From positions 1 through 21,221 of IMG/VR virus record IMGVR_UViG_3300021964_009451: 21,221 bases of DNA; one strand, written 5' to 3'. This DNA is from a virus. Shown here in pieces: positions 1 through 6,173 of the stretch (the stretch's first letter is position 1; the number at the start of each line of letters is the position of its first letter). The position numbers were made by a program, and so were the translations under genes. The notes beneath the pieces are model-generated. The model ran no database searches. It saw only the letters and a list, made by a program, of their open reading frames with translations, and had not been told where the DNA came from.

Positions 1-2
1 AA

Positions 3-434
3 CTAGGCTTTTTACCAGGTACACTGGAGCAAAAAATGGCTCCCTGGACAAGACCAATTTTTGATGTGTTAAGAGAATATTTTAATGCAAAAGAAATAGA
101 AGGGATGATAACAGAAGGGATTATCGAAATAGCACCATTAGCATATATGCGAGGAAGAACATTTAAAAATTCGTTTATTCTTGCAGATGAAATGCAAAAT
201 GCCACCCCTAATCAGATGAAAATGCTTTTAACTAGATTAGGTGAAAACAGTAAGATGGCAGTAACAGGAGATTTAAATCAGGCTGATAAATTGAAAGATA
301 ACGGATTAATTAATTTTGTTAATCTGTTAAAAGATAGACCAACATCAAGACTTGATGCAGTTTATTTTAATCATAAAGATATTGAAAGGCACGAAGCAGT
401 CAAAGAAGTCCTTGACATTTATGGAGATATTTAA
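3..434 (+). CDS. phoH: PhoH-like P-loop ATPase, C-terminal part (cut by left edge)
   Basis: The reading frame is open to the left edge, so the true start and the Walker A region lie outside the window. The visible 143 residues begin with LGFLPGTLEQKMAPW, a PhoH-family signature. They also contain a Walker B-like strand (FILADEMQNA) and VTGDLNQAD, the second conserved PhoH motif. PhoH proteins are cytoplasmic ATPases of uncertain role, possibly in RNA metabolism or phosphate stress, and are very common in marine phages. An internal ATG at position 36 is not the real start, because the family motif continues upstream of it. This is the only + strand gene here. It converges on the dCMP deaminase gene, and the two stop codons overlap. 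Family assignment is secure; function is not. Confidence 0.93.
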   Translation, partial: LGFLPGTLEQKMAPWTRPIFDVLREYFNAKEIEGMITEGIIEIAPLAYMRGRTFKNSFILADEMQNATPNQMKMLLTRLGENSKMAVTGDLNQADKLKDNGLINFVNLLKDRPTSRLDAVYFNHKDIERHEAVKEVLDIYGDI

Positions 435-868
435 ACTTTAACAACCCAAATATTAGACTTTTTTAAAAACTCAACGCCCTGTGTACTACGATAATCATTT
501 TTGTAGTACACAGTGGTAATACCACTTTGATAGATTAGTTTAGCACAATCTATACAAGGTGCGTGTGTAATAAAGATAGTGGCGCCATCGCCGCTTTCAG
601 AAGACTTTGCTAGTTTAGCGATTGCGTTAGACTCGGCATGAAGCACTTCTGGTTTGGTTTTTAATTCTGTTGTATAGTCGTCACCGTCTTCTACAATGAC
701 TTCGTATTCACACTCGTTATCCCACCCACTAGGCATACCATTGTAACCGATAGAAATAATCCTATCATCCTTTACAACGATTGCTCCTACATTCAAACGC
801 TTTGCTGAACTTAGTTGTGCGAAGCGTTCTGCAACATCCATGTATGCATCAATAAACTTTTGTTTCAT
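431..868 (-). CDS. dCMP deaminase-type zinc deaminase
   Basis: This 145-residue protein of the cytidine/deoxycytidylate deaminase fold has the zinc-binding HAE motif at residues 77-79 and PCIDC at 104-108. These give one His and two Cys zinc ligands plus the catalytic Glu. The N-terminal part (AKRLNVGAIVV, then GYNGMPSG) fits the ComEB/dCMP deaminase subfamily. The likely reaction is dCMP to dUMP, the substrate pool for ThyX three genes upstream. The frame can be extended to a TTG at 880. I chose the ATG at 868 because it makes an ATGA overlap with the stop of the preceding gene and has a GGGAAAG stretch just upstream. The last 100 bp carry two adjacent inverted repeats (see the repeat entries). 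Its TAA stop overlaps the phoH TAA on the other strand. Confidence 0.9.
   Translation of the reverse strand: MKQKFIDAYMDVAERFAQLSSAKRLNVGAIVVKDDRIISIGYNGMPSGWDNECEYEVIVEDGDDYTTELKTKPEVLHAESNAIAKLAKSSESGDGATIFITHAPCIDCAKLIYQSGITTVYYKNDYRSTQGVEFLKKSNIWVVKV
479..513. repeat. 11-bp perfect inverted repeat inside the 3' end of the deaminase gene
   Basis: CTGTGTACTAC at 479-489 is the exact reverse complement of GTAGTACACAG at 503-513, with a 13-nt loop. It lies 45 nt past the phoH stop in phoH orientation and codes for Val-Tyr-Tyr...Arg-Ser-Thr of the deaminase on the other strand. There is no U-run after either arm, so it is not a standard intrinsic terminator. It could still fold in either transcript. 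Confidence 0.75.
513..525. repeat. Short hairpin adjoining the 11-bp inverted repeat
   Basis: GTGGT-AAT-ACCAC gives a 5-bp stem with a 3-nt loop. It starts on the last base of the previous inverted repeat, so the two could form a tandem hairpin downstream of phoH. A 5-bp stem alone could be chance; its position is what makes it notable. Confidence 0.45.
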
Positions 869-1236
869 ATTCTTTCCCAAATATTATCTGAAGTGTAGCG
901 GAAACTACCTTTAAATTCCATTGTCCATTCATGTGGCGCAATTAAACTTAAAAATAGTTTGTCAGTAGGTCCTACGTATAAGTGATATATTTTTCCTACT
1001 ACTGGAATAAATTTATATTCGGCTCCATAAACTAATTGACTATCTTCAACTTTTTGTACTAATTTAAAATATTCTTCTTTAAGTTCTTCAAACTTAGTTT
1101 CAAAATAATTTGTTGCATTAGCACCTCTATCTTTTTTATCTTTTATTACATCTGGAATAGTAAATGCCGGCGCACCTACATTGGTAGGGTAGGGCATACT
1201 TGCCGGATTTGCAACGACATTGTCTGGCTTTTTCAT
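865..1236 (-). CDS. DUF2452-like conserved protein of unknown function
   Basis: This 123-residue soluble protein has no signal peptide or membrane segment. It opens with a KPDNVVANPASMPYPTNVGAP-type segment, followed by a charged helical stretch (about residues 32-65). It ends in a beta-rich part with YKFIPVVGKIYHLY, LSLIAPHEW and a final TSDNIWERI. This order (N-terminal KP-N-V motif, helix, F-P-G-YYLY, then P-EW) resembles the DUF2452 family, known from bacteria and T4-like phages without an assigned function. I match it from memory of the pattern, not from a search. It sits between the aldolase and dCMP deaminase genes with ATGA overlaps on both sides, so it is probably translated with them. 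No activity can be inferred. Confidence 0.72.
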   Translation of the reverse strand: MKKPDNVVANPASMPYPTNVGAPAFTIPDVIKDKKDRGANATNYFETKFEELKEEYFKLVQKVEDSQLVYGAEYKFIPVVGKIYHLYVGPTDKLFLSLIAPHEWTMEFKGSFRYTSDNIWERI

Positions 1237-1880
1237 ACACCGCTTGCTAATACTATCTTACAAATATGTTCTAATCGTTCAATGTGTTCAAACGTTCTCC
1301 ACGGGCTAGTATCAATAGCAACTACACCGTGCCCTTTAATGCCAATAATATCGTGTGCAATATTACCATCGCTATCTACTCCAAGTCTTGAGATAGTTTC
1401 ATCTGCAAGTTCTTGACTGATAGGTGCAACGTCTGGCACATTAGGTGCTACCTTTGTGTAGCGTCCTAGTTCTGGAAAGTCCTGCACTAGTTTATCTAGT
1501 TCAATGCCTTTATGCATCGCCGCTACAATATAAGTAGGATGGAAATGCATAACGACACGAACATCATCTTTGTGCTGACCCATTTCTTTTTGCAAACCAA
1601 AGTGTAGAGGAATCTCTCCACTAGGTTTTAGATTAGCACTAATGTCTGTATATTCCATTTCCTCCCAACTATGCATAAGTTTAGGAGGTTGGTCATAGAA
1701 ACCTTTGTTGATCTTAATTTTTTTAAACAACTCTGGTTGCATTGTTTGCTTGCGAATGCCGCTCGGAGTAATATAAAAGTGGTCTCTATCGTGATGGCGG
1801 ATACTTACATTGCCATCACGGCTGGTAATCCAGTTGCGACCGTAAGCCGCAACCATTGTTTCACAAATTGTTTCTAACAC
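1233..1880 (-). CDS. Class II aldolase/adducin-family sugar-phosphate enzyme
   Basis: This 215-residue protein matches the zinc-dependent class II aldolase (fuculose-phosphate aldolase/AraD/MtnB) fold over its full length. RDGNVSIR lies at residues 21-28 and YITPSGI at 36-42. PSGEIPLH at 86-93 includes the likely catalytic Glu89. Zinc ligands are His112 and His114 (HFHP) and His184 (KGHG). The C-terminal EHIERLEHICK helix is also typical. Family members cleave or epimerise small sugar phosphates, or dehydrate methylthioribulose-phosphate; the substrate here cannot be read from sequence. The start is GTG at 1880, overlapping the ThyX TAG stop (TAGTG), with AAAGGA six bases upstream. All key residues are present, so it should be active, most likely as an auxiliary metabolic gene taken from a host. 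Confidence 0.88.
   Translation of the reverse strand: MLETICETMVAAYGRNWITSRDGNVSIRHHDRDHFYITPSGIRKQTMQPELFKKIKINKGFYDQPPKLMHSWEEMEYTDISANLKPSGEIPLHFGLQKEMGQHKDDVRVVMHFHPTYIVAAMHKGIELDKLVQDFPELGRYTKVAPNVPDVAPISQELADETISRLGVDSDGNIAHDIIGIKGHGVVAIDTSPWRTFEHIERLEHICKIVLASGV
1790..1820. repeat. 9-bp perfect inverted repeat inside the aldolase gene
   Basis: CGTGATGGC at 1790-1798 pairs exactly with GCCATCACG at 1812-1820 across a 13-nt loop. The - strand codes here for the start of the conserved RDGNVSIR motif and the following HHDRD. It is about 60-90 nt after the GTG start and could fold in the mRNA near the ribosome entry site. It could also be a by-product of codons for conserved residues. Confidence 0.55.
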
Positions 1881-2557
1881 TATAAGTCCTTTGCAAGTGG
1901 AAATATTTCTGCAATTACTTTAGCACAAGCATGAGCAACATCCATATGCTCTTTTTGTGTACCATTAGCACCACGCAGTTCAATATAATGTACCCAACTA
2001 CGCAATGTACCGTTCATATACAAACGTGTCTTTGTAAGACCTTCTGGTAATACAGCACGAGCTTGTTCTTTAGCAATGCCTGCCGCAATAGCCCATTCAT
2101 ATGCACGTTGAGCTCTAAAAATAACATCTTGTTGTTCTTCAACCCAACGCTGTGAAATAGCAACGTGATCAAGATTTTCTAAATCTAATTCAACAGAATT
2201 TTGGCGATTCTTTTCATCTTGTAAACGTGCTTCTCGAGTAACAAACTGATCGCCCATTTCTTTAGGGTCTGCATAACGCTGAGAGAACTCTTGGAATGCA
2301 AAACTACGGTGACGCACGATTTGGTGTGCAATGTCACGAGTAGTGTTAATCTCTAGTGTAGCATTAACCATTTCAAGTGGAGACCAGTGTTTGTGCTTGA
2401 TCAAATACTTGATTAGTTTTTCGCTTGTTTCGCTATTCATTTGATTAGCAGGGTTGCTAACTCTAGCACAGTATGCAATAAGATCCTGTACGTTTTCTAA
2501 ACCTTCAGCCGCAAATTCTTCTGTTGGCTGTGAGTATGATACTAATTTTACTGTCAT
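1880..2557 (-). CDS. thyX: Flavin-dependent thymidylate synthase ThyX
   Basis: This 225-residue protein makes dTMP from dUMP using FAD, NADPH and methylene-tetrahydrofolate. The diagnostic ThyX motif RHRx7S is complete: Arg82-His83-Arg84 to Ser92 within RHRSFAFQEFSQRYAD. The C-terminal segment RAVLPEGLTKTRLYMNGTLRSW is also typical, with the dUMP-binding Arg residues. Length matches the family. A purine-rich AAAGGAAAT stretch precedes the ATG. It is the first gene of a tight group with the aldolase, DUF2452-like and dCMP deaminase genes; the deaminase would supply its substrate. Classical T4 uses the unrelated folate-dependent Td enzyme, whereas ThyX is usual in marine T4-like phages. Confidence 0.97.
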   Translation of the reverse strand: MTVKLVSYSQPTEEFAAEGLENVQDLIAYCARVSNPANQMNSETSEKLIKYLIKHKHWSPLEMVNATLEINTTRDIAHQIVRHRSFAFQEFSQRYADPKEMGDQFVTREARLQDEKNRQNSVELDLENLDHVAISQRWVEEQQDVIFRAQRAYEWAIAAGIAKEQARAVLPEGLTKTRLYMNGTLRSWVHYIELRGANGTQKEHMDVAHACAKVIAEIFPLAKDL

Positions 2558-2572
2558 TCTATTTCCTTTAAA

Positions 2573-3211
2573 TTAAAATTCTATCCAAGCATTTATGAGA
2601 TATTTCTTATTTGACCTTGGCGGATTTCCTCTATGTGTATGTGTATAGTTACCAGGATAGATAAGCAATGTTCCTTCTACTGGCTTCTCAATTCTATTCA
2701 AGTAAAGGAATTCTGTTTCGCCGCCTTCATCTACATTGTTTAAAAAAACTTGTACGTTCATAAATCTTGAACAACCGTCACGCCCAACTTGTTCGTAGTG
2801 CCAAGTATGGAACCCCTCTCCAATCTCAGTTTTTTGTATTTTCATCTCATACATATCTTGAGGAGCCCAAGAGTCTGTTTGTAAACAACTATATTTGTAT
2901 CTATAAATGTCATACCAATACCAAACAGTTTTGTTGAAATCTTCTTGTATTGCAGGAACACCGTTAAATGCCAGTCCTTTATGAGGAGTGTCTAATAATT
3001 CTGTTTTTGCAGATACAAATCTTGTGGTATTAAACATTTCTGTATCTTTTAAATGTTTTGGAATACCTTCAACTTCTTGACGATTTCTACAAAAACCAAG
3101 TTTAGACATATTATCATAGTAGTCTATTACTTTTTTACACCAATCACTACTAAATGCTGTAGGTACTTTTAGTATAAAATCTGACAAGTTAACATCTAAA
3201 TGTTCTGACAT
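2573..3211 (-). CDS. 2OG-Fe(II) oxygenase, prolyl-hydroxylase-like (first copy)
   Basis: This 212-residue protein has the C-terminal double-stranded beta-helix of 2-oxoglutarate/Fe(II) oxygenases. HTWHYEQ (His138, Glu140) sits where the iron-binding HxD/E should be. FLNNVDEGGETEFLY (about 156-170) is the typical prolyl-hydroxylase strand pair. GTLLIYPGNYTHTHRGNPP (180-198) supplies the distal His193, and Lys203 is the likely 2OG-carboxylate partner. Glu in place of the usual Asp is accepted in some members. The N-terminal 100 residues are less conserved and may bind substrate. Targets of phage 2OG oxygenases are generally unknown; candidates are protein side chains or nucleic acid. A second, different member is encoded at 5242-5814. 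Confidence 0.87.
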   Translation of the reverse strand: MSEHLDVNLSDFILKVPTAFSSDWCKKVIDYYDNMSKLGFCRNRQEVEGIPKHLKDTEMFNTTRFVSAKTELLDTPHKGLAFNGVPAIQEDFNKTVWYWYDIYRYKYSCLQTDSWAPQDMYEMKIQKTEIGEGFHTWHYEQVGRDGCSRFMNVQVFLNNVDEGGETEFLYLNRIEKPVEGTLLIYPGNYTHTHRGNPPRSNKKYLINAWIEF

Positions 3212-3214
3212 TTA

Positions 3215-3571
3215 TTAATCGCCTTTTCCTGGATTTTCACTAAAGTGTTCTGCATACTTATTAGGAATGCCGTCCCATTCTTTTGCATCTGGCGGAACAT
3301 CGTCTTTCCGCATACGTGTAATATTAGGCCAAACCAAAGAATACTTTCTATTAATCTCAAACCAATCTGTATTAGGTTGATCAAGATCTAGATCGTATTC
3401 ATACTCAATAGCAAATGCAGGACATTCGCCAACACAAACGCCGCAATCAATACATTCAATTGGATTGATTACGAGCATATTTTCTCCTTCGTAGAAACAG
3501 TCAACTGGACAAACTTCTACACAATCCATGTGTTTACATTTGATACAGTTTTCAGTTACAATATACGCCAT
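3215..3571 (-). CDS. fdxA: 7Fe ferredoxin (3Fe-4S plus 4Fe-4S), FdxA type
   Basis: This 118-residue ferredoxin contains nine cysteines: 9, 12, 17, 21, 25, 40, 43, 46 and 50. The spacing equals that of Azotobacter-type ferredoxin I shifted by one residue. By analogy Cys9, 17 and 50 hold the 3Fe-4S cluster and Cys21, 40, 43 and 46 the 4Fe-4S cluster. The C-terminal extension ([16 protein letters not shown], then [12 protein letters not shown]) is also that of the FdxA family. The gene is therefore a full-length bacterial electron carrier, not a plant-type 2Fe-2S photosynthetic ferredoxin. Its ATG overlaps the gp44 stop (TAATG), with a GAGG ribosome site inside the gp44 3' end. Its neighbours include an Fe(II) oxygenase and the flavoenzyme ThyX, but the redox partner is unknown. 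Confidence 0.95.
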   Translation of the reverse strand: MAYIVTENCIKCKHMDCVEVCPVDCFYEGENMLVINPIECIDCGVCVGECPAFAIEYEYDLDLDQPNTDWFEINRKYSLVWPNITRMRKDDVPPDAKEWDGIPNKYAEHFSENPGKGD

Positions 3572-4485
3572 TAAAGCCTCGCTAATCTAATTAATGTTGC
3601 CGCTAGGTTGATTTCAGCATCAACAACTAACGTATGGTCTACAAGACCTTGTTTAATGATAAGAACAGCAGAGTCTTGCTTCTCTTCCTCACCAAACAGC
3701 TCAATATTATCGTAAAGCCAACGATAAATTTCTTCCATTTCTTCTGTTCTAACAGAGCCGCACAACAATTTACGTGCTTCTTGAATCTTGCCTGCTTTGA
3801 ACAATTCTACCATATCTAGTTTCCAGTCTTGCTCACCACTGTCACCTTCATGCGGAGCAAGCAATGAACCATCCTGGCTATTCATTTGTACCATGTTAAT
3901 GCACTTACGCAAGTCTGGGTAGGTTGCTTTTACATAAGTGTCTAGAGTGTCCAGGTCTGGCGTAATCCCTTCCGTAATAAGAATCTCAGCCACGCGAGCT
4001 GTAAATTCAGTCTGATCGATCTTGGCAATGTGGAAGCCTTGACAACGACTGTGTAGAGCTGGAATAATCCTGTTAGGGTAATTACAAGTAAGTATAAACC
4101 TAGCAGTTGTATGATATTCTTCCATAACTCCACGAAGTGCAGCCTGTGCGTTAGGTGATAAGTAATCTGCCTCATCTAATAGTACTACCTTAAAGTCTCC
4201 AAACGGAATCATTTGGACAAAGTTTACAATCTTATCACGAACATCATCTACTGAGTTTGTTCGCGATGCGTTAATCTCTAGTATGTCTAAGTCATTAACA
4301 TCTAGTTCGTTAAACAACAGTTTAGCAAGTGTAGTCTTACCAATACCTGCGTTGCCGCTAAACAACAAGTGCGGGATTGTTTTGTCTTTGATCCACGTTT
4401 TAACTTGATTACGTTGTGCGTCATCTCTAAACACATATCCATCTATCGTCTTAGGACGATATTTTTCTACCCATAATTCTTTCAT
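3571..4485 (-). CDS. 44: Sliding clamp loader ATPase subunit, gp44-like
   Basis: This 304-residue AAA+ ATPase of the RFC-small/gp44 type opens the sliding clamp and places it on primer ends for the phage DNA polymerase. It starts with [15 protein letters not shown], the RFC box II. Walker A GNAGIGKT is at 44-51 and Walker B LLDEAD at 102-107. Sensor 1 is around Asn135 (LTCNYPNRI), and the Ser-Arg-Cys arginine-finger motif is at 146-148. Length is close to T4 gp44 (about 320). The ATG overlaps the stop of the 55-aa gene (ATGA), with an AGGAAAAG site. In T4 gene 62, the loader's partner subunit, follows directly. Here the next gene is the ferredoxin, so gp62 must lie elsewhere. Confidence 0.95.
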   Translation of the reverse strand: MKELWVEKYRPKTIDGYVFRDDAQRNQVKTWIKDKTIPHLLFSGNAGIGKTTLAKLLFNELDVNDLDILEINASRTNSVDDVRDKIVNFVQMIPFGDFKVVLLDEADYLSPNAQAALRGVMEEYHTTARFILTCNYPNRIIPALHSRCQGFHIAKIDQTEFTARVAEILITEGITPDLDTLDTYVKATYPDLRKCINMVQMNSQDGSLLAPHEGDSGEQDWKLDMVELFKAGKIQEARKLLCGSVRTEEMEEIYRWLYDNIELFGEEEKQDSAVLIIKQGLVDHTLVVDAEINLAATLIRLARL

Positions 4486-4649
4486 TTCTTTTCCTGTTCT
4501 TTTTTTGGCTTACGTCCGTAATAACTTTTATATGAAATGTTTTCAGTTCTTGCTCCAGCAGGACATTTTTGAATTTTACCACCTTTATCTAAAAAGTCCT
4601 GTAGTTGCTTTTCAGTTAAGCCGCCTTCTTTTGATTGTCTATCCATCAT
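4482..4649 (-). CDS. 55-aa basic protein of unknown function
   Basis: This small protein begins MMDRQSKEGG and ends in a highly charged tail ([11 protein letters not shown]). In the middle are a predicted helix (LTEKQLQDFLDKGG, about residues 11-24) and a KCPAGARTE segment. The frame is open further upstream, but the ATG at 4649 is preferred. It makes an ATGA overlap with the exonuclease stop and has a GGAG site at 4660-4663, whereas a longer form would be read inside the exonuclease C-terminus. I do not recognise the family. Its place between exonuclease and clamp loader, coupled to both by 4-nt overlaps, suggests early or middle expression with DNA metabolism genes. One Cys and a basic tail could fit nucleic-acid contact; this is inference only. 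Confidence 0.75.
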   Translation of the reverse strand: MMDRQSKEGGLTEKQLQDFLDKGGKIQKCPAGARTENISYKSYYGRKPKKEQEKK

Positions 4650-5191
4650 TTGTTTGTTACTCCAAAGTGTTTGTATGATTGTTGAACACACTTCGCTTGA
4701 TAATAACAATCTGCTAATGCATTATGTAGTTCTTCTTGTATTGCTTTGCGTGGATCCTGAGGCATCATTGCAAACAGTGTGCGACTGTCACGTATCTGCC
4801 AATAGTTCCACGGTGCAGGTTTTTCTGCTGCCTTGTATAAATGTTGTAATATAACAAAGTCAAATGTAGGACCTTGACACCAAATGTAGTCTAATCCTAC
4901 ACACCATTTGTTAAGTTGACGTAACATTTCTTGTACAGTAACACGATCTGTGTGTTCACCAAATGCTTCATCTTGAATTGCTTGGGGTTGTCTACTCCAC
5001 CATGCAAGTGTGTTATCGTCAATTGAACGACCATACTGTTCTGACTGTTCTTCTACATCACCCCGCAAGTATAAGGGACTGTGAGGTTCTGCATTTGAAA
5101 ATGGATCAAACTTGATAGCACCTAGAGTCATAACAACACTATCTGGTTCTACACCTAACGTTTCTAAATCAATCATACCATGCGTTGCCAC
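4646..5191 (-). CDS. dexA: DEDDh 3'-5' exonuclease, DexA/RNase AS-like
   Basis: This 181-residue DEDDh-fold nuclease has its first acidic pair in MIDLETLG (Asp8, Glu10), the second Asp in GPTFDFVIL (Asp111), and the final His and Asp in HNALADC (His156, Asp161). All five two-metal catalytic residues are present. The arrangement is that of T4 DexA and the mycobacterial Rv2179c-type exoribonucleases, so single-stranded DNA and RNA are both possible substrates. The start is GTG at 5191, supported by AGGAG at 5198-5202 six bases upstream; the next ATG (5176) would cut into the first strand. It is the first gene after a strong sigma70-like promoter whose predicted start lies about 20 nt upstream, so its leader is very short. 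Confidence 0.88.
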   Translation of the reverse strand: MATHGMIDLETLGVEPDSVVMTLGAIKFDPFSNAEPHSPLYLRGDVEEQSEQYGRSIDDNTLAWWSRQPQAIQDEAFGEHTDRVTVQEMLRQLNKWCVGLDYIWCQGPTFDFVILQHLYKAAEKPAPWNYWQIRDSRTLFAMMPQDPRKAIQEELHNALADCYYQAKCVQQSYKHFGVTNK

Positions 5192-5216
5192 GGACTACTC
5201 CTATACTATTTCATAT

Positions 5217-5245
5217 ATTATAACTGAAATATTATAGAAAGTCAA
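5217..5245 (-). promoter_or_regulatory. Near-consensus sigma70 promoter driving the exonuclease-to-deaminase block
   Basis: On the - strand the -35 box TTGACT (5245-5240) and -10 box TATAAT (5222-5217) are separated by exactly 17 nt. The flanks are AT-rich, including an A/T run upstream of the -35. This matches a bacterial housekeeping promoter at 11 of 12 positions. The TGA inside TTGACT is the stop codon of the upstream oxygenase gene. Predicted start is near 5210, followed by AGGAG and the GTG start at 5191. It lies in the only unoverlapped intergenic gap (50 nt) of this part of the array. Confidence 0.8.
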
Positions 5246-5814
5246 GCAATAAAATTATAATTGATGATACAGCGATGTCCAGTTTTTGGAACACCTGCCC
5301 CGTGTTGTATCTTTCCGTAAAATACTAATAGTCTATTCTTTTTTGGATATACTTTGTCTAAAATGGTACCATCGTTTCTAAACAAATATGTTGGACCATC
5401 TGCATCATGCACATAGTATATGGCTGAAAGATGAGAATCTATGTGAGGTAGGTCTATATGTTTTTGGTGATATTTTAGTTCTTTGTTATCTGGAGGATAA
5501 GTTATGAATACTCTAGCATTAACTAATGTTTGTAATGGAACTTTGTTTTTAGTGCACCAATTAATAATAGGTCCTAAAAACGTTTCTACATGTTTACTAG
5601 TGCCATGGATATCATCTTTTATAGGATAAAAGAAACTTAATGTCGGTAAACCATCGTCGCTATCAGCAGTTGGTTCATATTTTGGTGAAAATTCAAGTTG
5701 AGGTATTATATGTCTGTTGTCTGGATCACCTAAAACAAACTTTTCAAGCCAGTCTGCTTCGTTCTCTGACAATATATCATCAACAACTTGAAAGTTGTAC
5801 ACTTCATCTAACAT
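5242..5814 (-). CDS. 2OG-Fe(II) oxygenase, prolyl-hydroxylase-like (second copy)
   Basis: This protein of about 190 residues is distinct from the oxygenase at 2573-3211. The core reads KHIDLPHIDSHLSAIYYV then HDADGPTYLF, the pattern of phage prolyl-4-hydroxylase-like enzymes. Two HID triplets (residues 119-121 and 124-126) could each supply the iron-binding His and Asp. The distal His is in QHGAGVP (171), and Arg181 of HRCIINYNF would bind 2-oxoglutarate. The frame can start at GTG 5817 or ATG 5814. I chose the ATG, which makes a TGATG overlap with the MazG-like gene; no good ribosome site is seen, so translation may depend on coupling. The stop codon is part of the -35 box of the next promoter. 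The substrate is unknown. Confidence 0.83.
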   Translation of the reverse strand: MLDEVYNFQVVDDILSENEADWLEKFVLGDPDNRHIIPQLEFSPKYEPTADSDDGLPTLSFFYPIKDDIHGTSKHVETFLGPIINWCTKNKVPLQTLVNARVFITYPPDNKELKYHQKHIDLPHIDSHLSAIYYVHDADGPTYLFRNDGTILDKVYPKKNRLLVFYGKIQHGAGVPKTGHRCIINYNFIA

Positions 5815-6173
5815 CACTTATTGATAAATTGCTCTAGTTGTGGAGCCTTCCATCCTTCTGGCTTCAGTACCTTGCCATCTTCACGTTTACGAACTTTGCC
5901 TGTAACTGGATCAATCTTAGCAAAGTTTGTATCCATTACTTCTTTCCACGCACCTTCGCCATCAAAGCCTGCTGCTCTAATTGCACCCATAGTAACAACA
6001 AGAATATCAACAAGTGCATCGAGTTGTTCTACGGTGTCGTTATTTGCTAGTGCAAGTTGTAGTTCATCGTATTCTTCTTTAATTAGATCAAGATACATGG
6101 CATAGTTTTCAGTACTAGGCTCTTGATCACACGCTGTTTGAAACGTGTCAATATCTTTAAATGGATTTGTCAT
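5814..6173 (-). CDS. MazG-like nucleotide pyrophosphohydrolase
   Basis: This 119-residue all-alpha NTP-PPase-superfamily protein has EEYDE at residues 33-37 (the ExxE metal motif) and DALVD at 52-56 (the second metal site), joined by a short loop. The C-terminal DTNFAKID, then a Val-Arg-Lys-Arg-Glu-Asp-Gly stretch and KPEGWKAP, resembles phosphoribosyl-ATP-diphosphatase-like and phage MazG-like enzymes. Such enzymes hydrolyse (d)NTPs or related nucleotides to monophosphates, which could recycle host nucleotides or clear alarmone-like molecules. The actual substrate of phage versions is unsettled. A GAGGA site precedes the ATG, which overlaps the GroES-like stop (TAATG). It belongs functionally with the dCMP deaminase and ThyX in nucleotide supply. 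Confidence 0.87.
   Translation of the reverse strand: MTNPFKDIDTFQTACDQEPSTENYAMYLDLIKEEYDELQLALANNDTVEQLDALVDILVVTMGAIRAAGFDGEGAWKEVMDTNFAKIDPVTGKVRKREDGKVLKPEGWKAPQLEQFINK

Noticed and set aside
479-525. Intrinsic transcription terminator for phoH
   Set aside because: Stems are present but neither is followed by a U-run on the phoH strand, so I list them as inverted repeats only.
868-880. TTG start giving a 149-aa dCMP deaminase
   Set aside because: The ATG at 868 has the coupled ATGA overlap and a purine-rich stretch in front; the TTG lies inside that stretch.
3196-3384. 62-aa - strand frame overlapping the ferredoxin and oxygenase genes
   Set aside because: It overlaps two well-supported genes in another frame and has no recognisable features.
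3942-4175. 77-aa - strand frame inside the clamp loader gene
   Set aside because: It lies entirely within a strongly conserved AAA+ gene in another frame, with no start signals.
4650-4709. Longer 75-aa form of the small protein between exonuclease and clamp loader
   Set aside because: The extra 20 residues would be read out of frame inside the exonuclease C-terminus, and the GGAG site fits the ATG at 4649.
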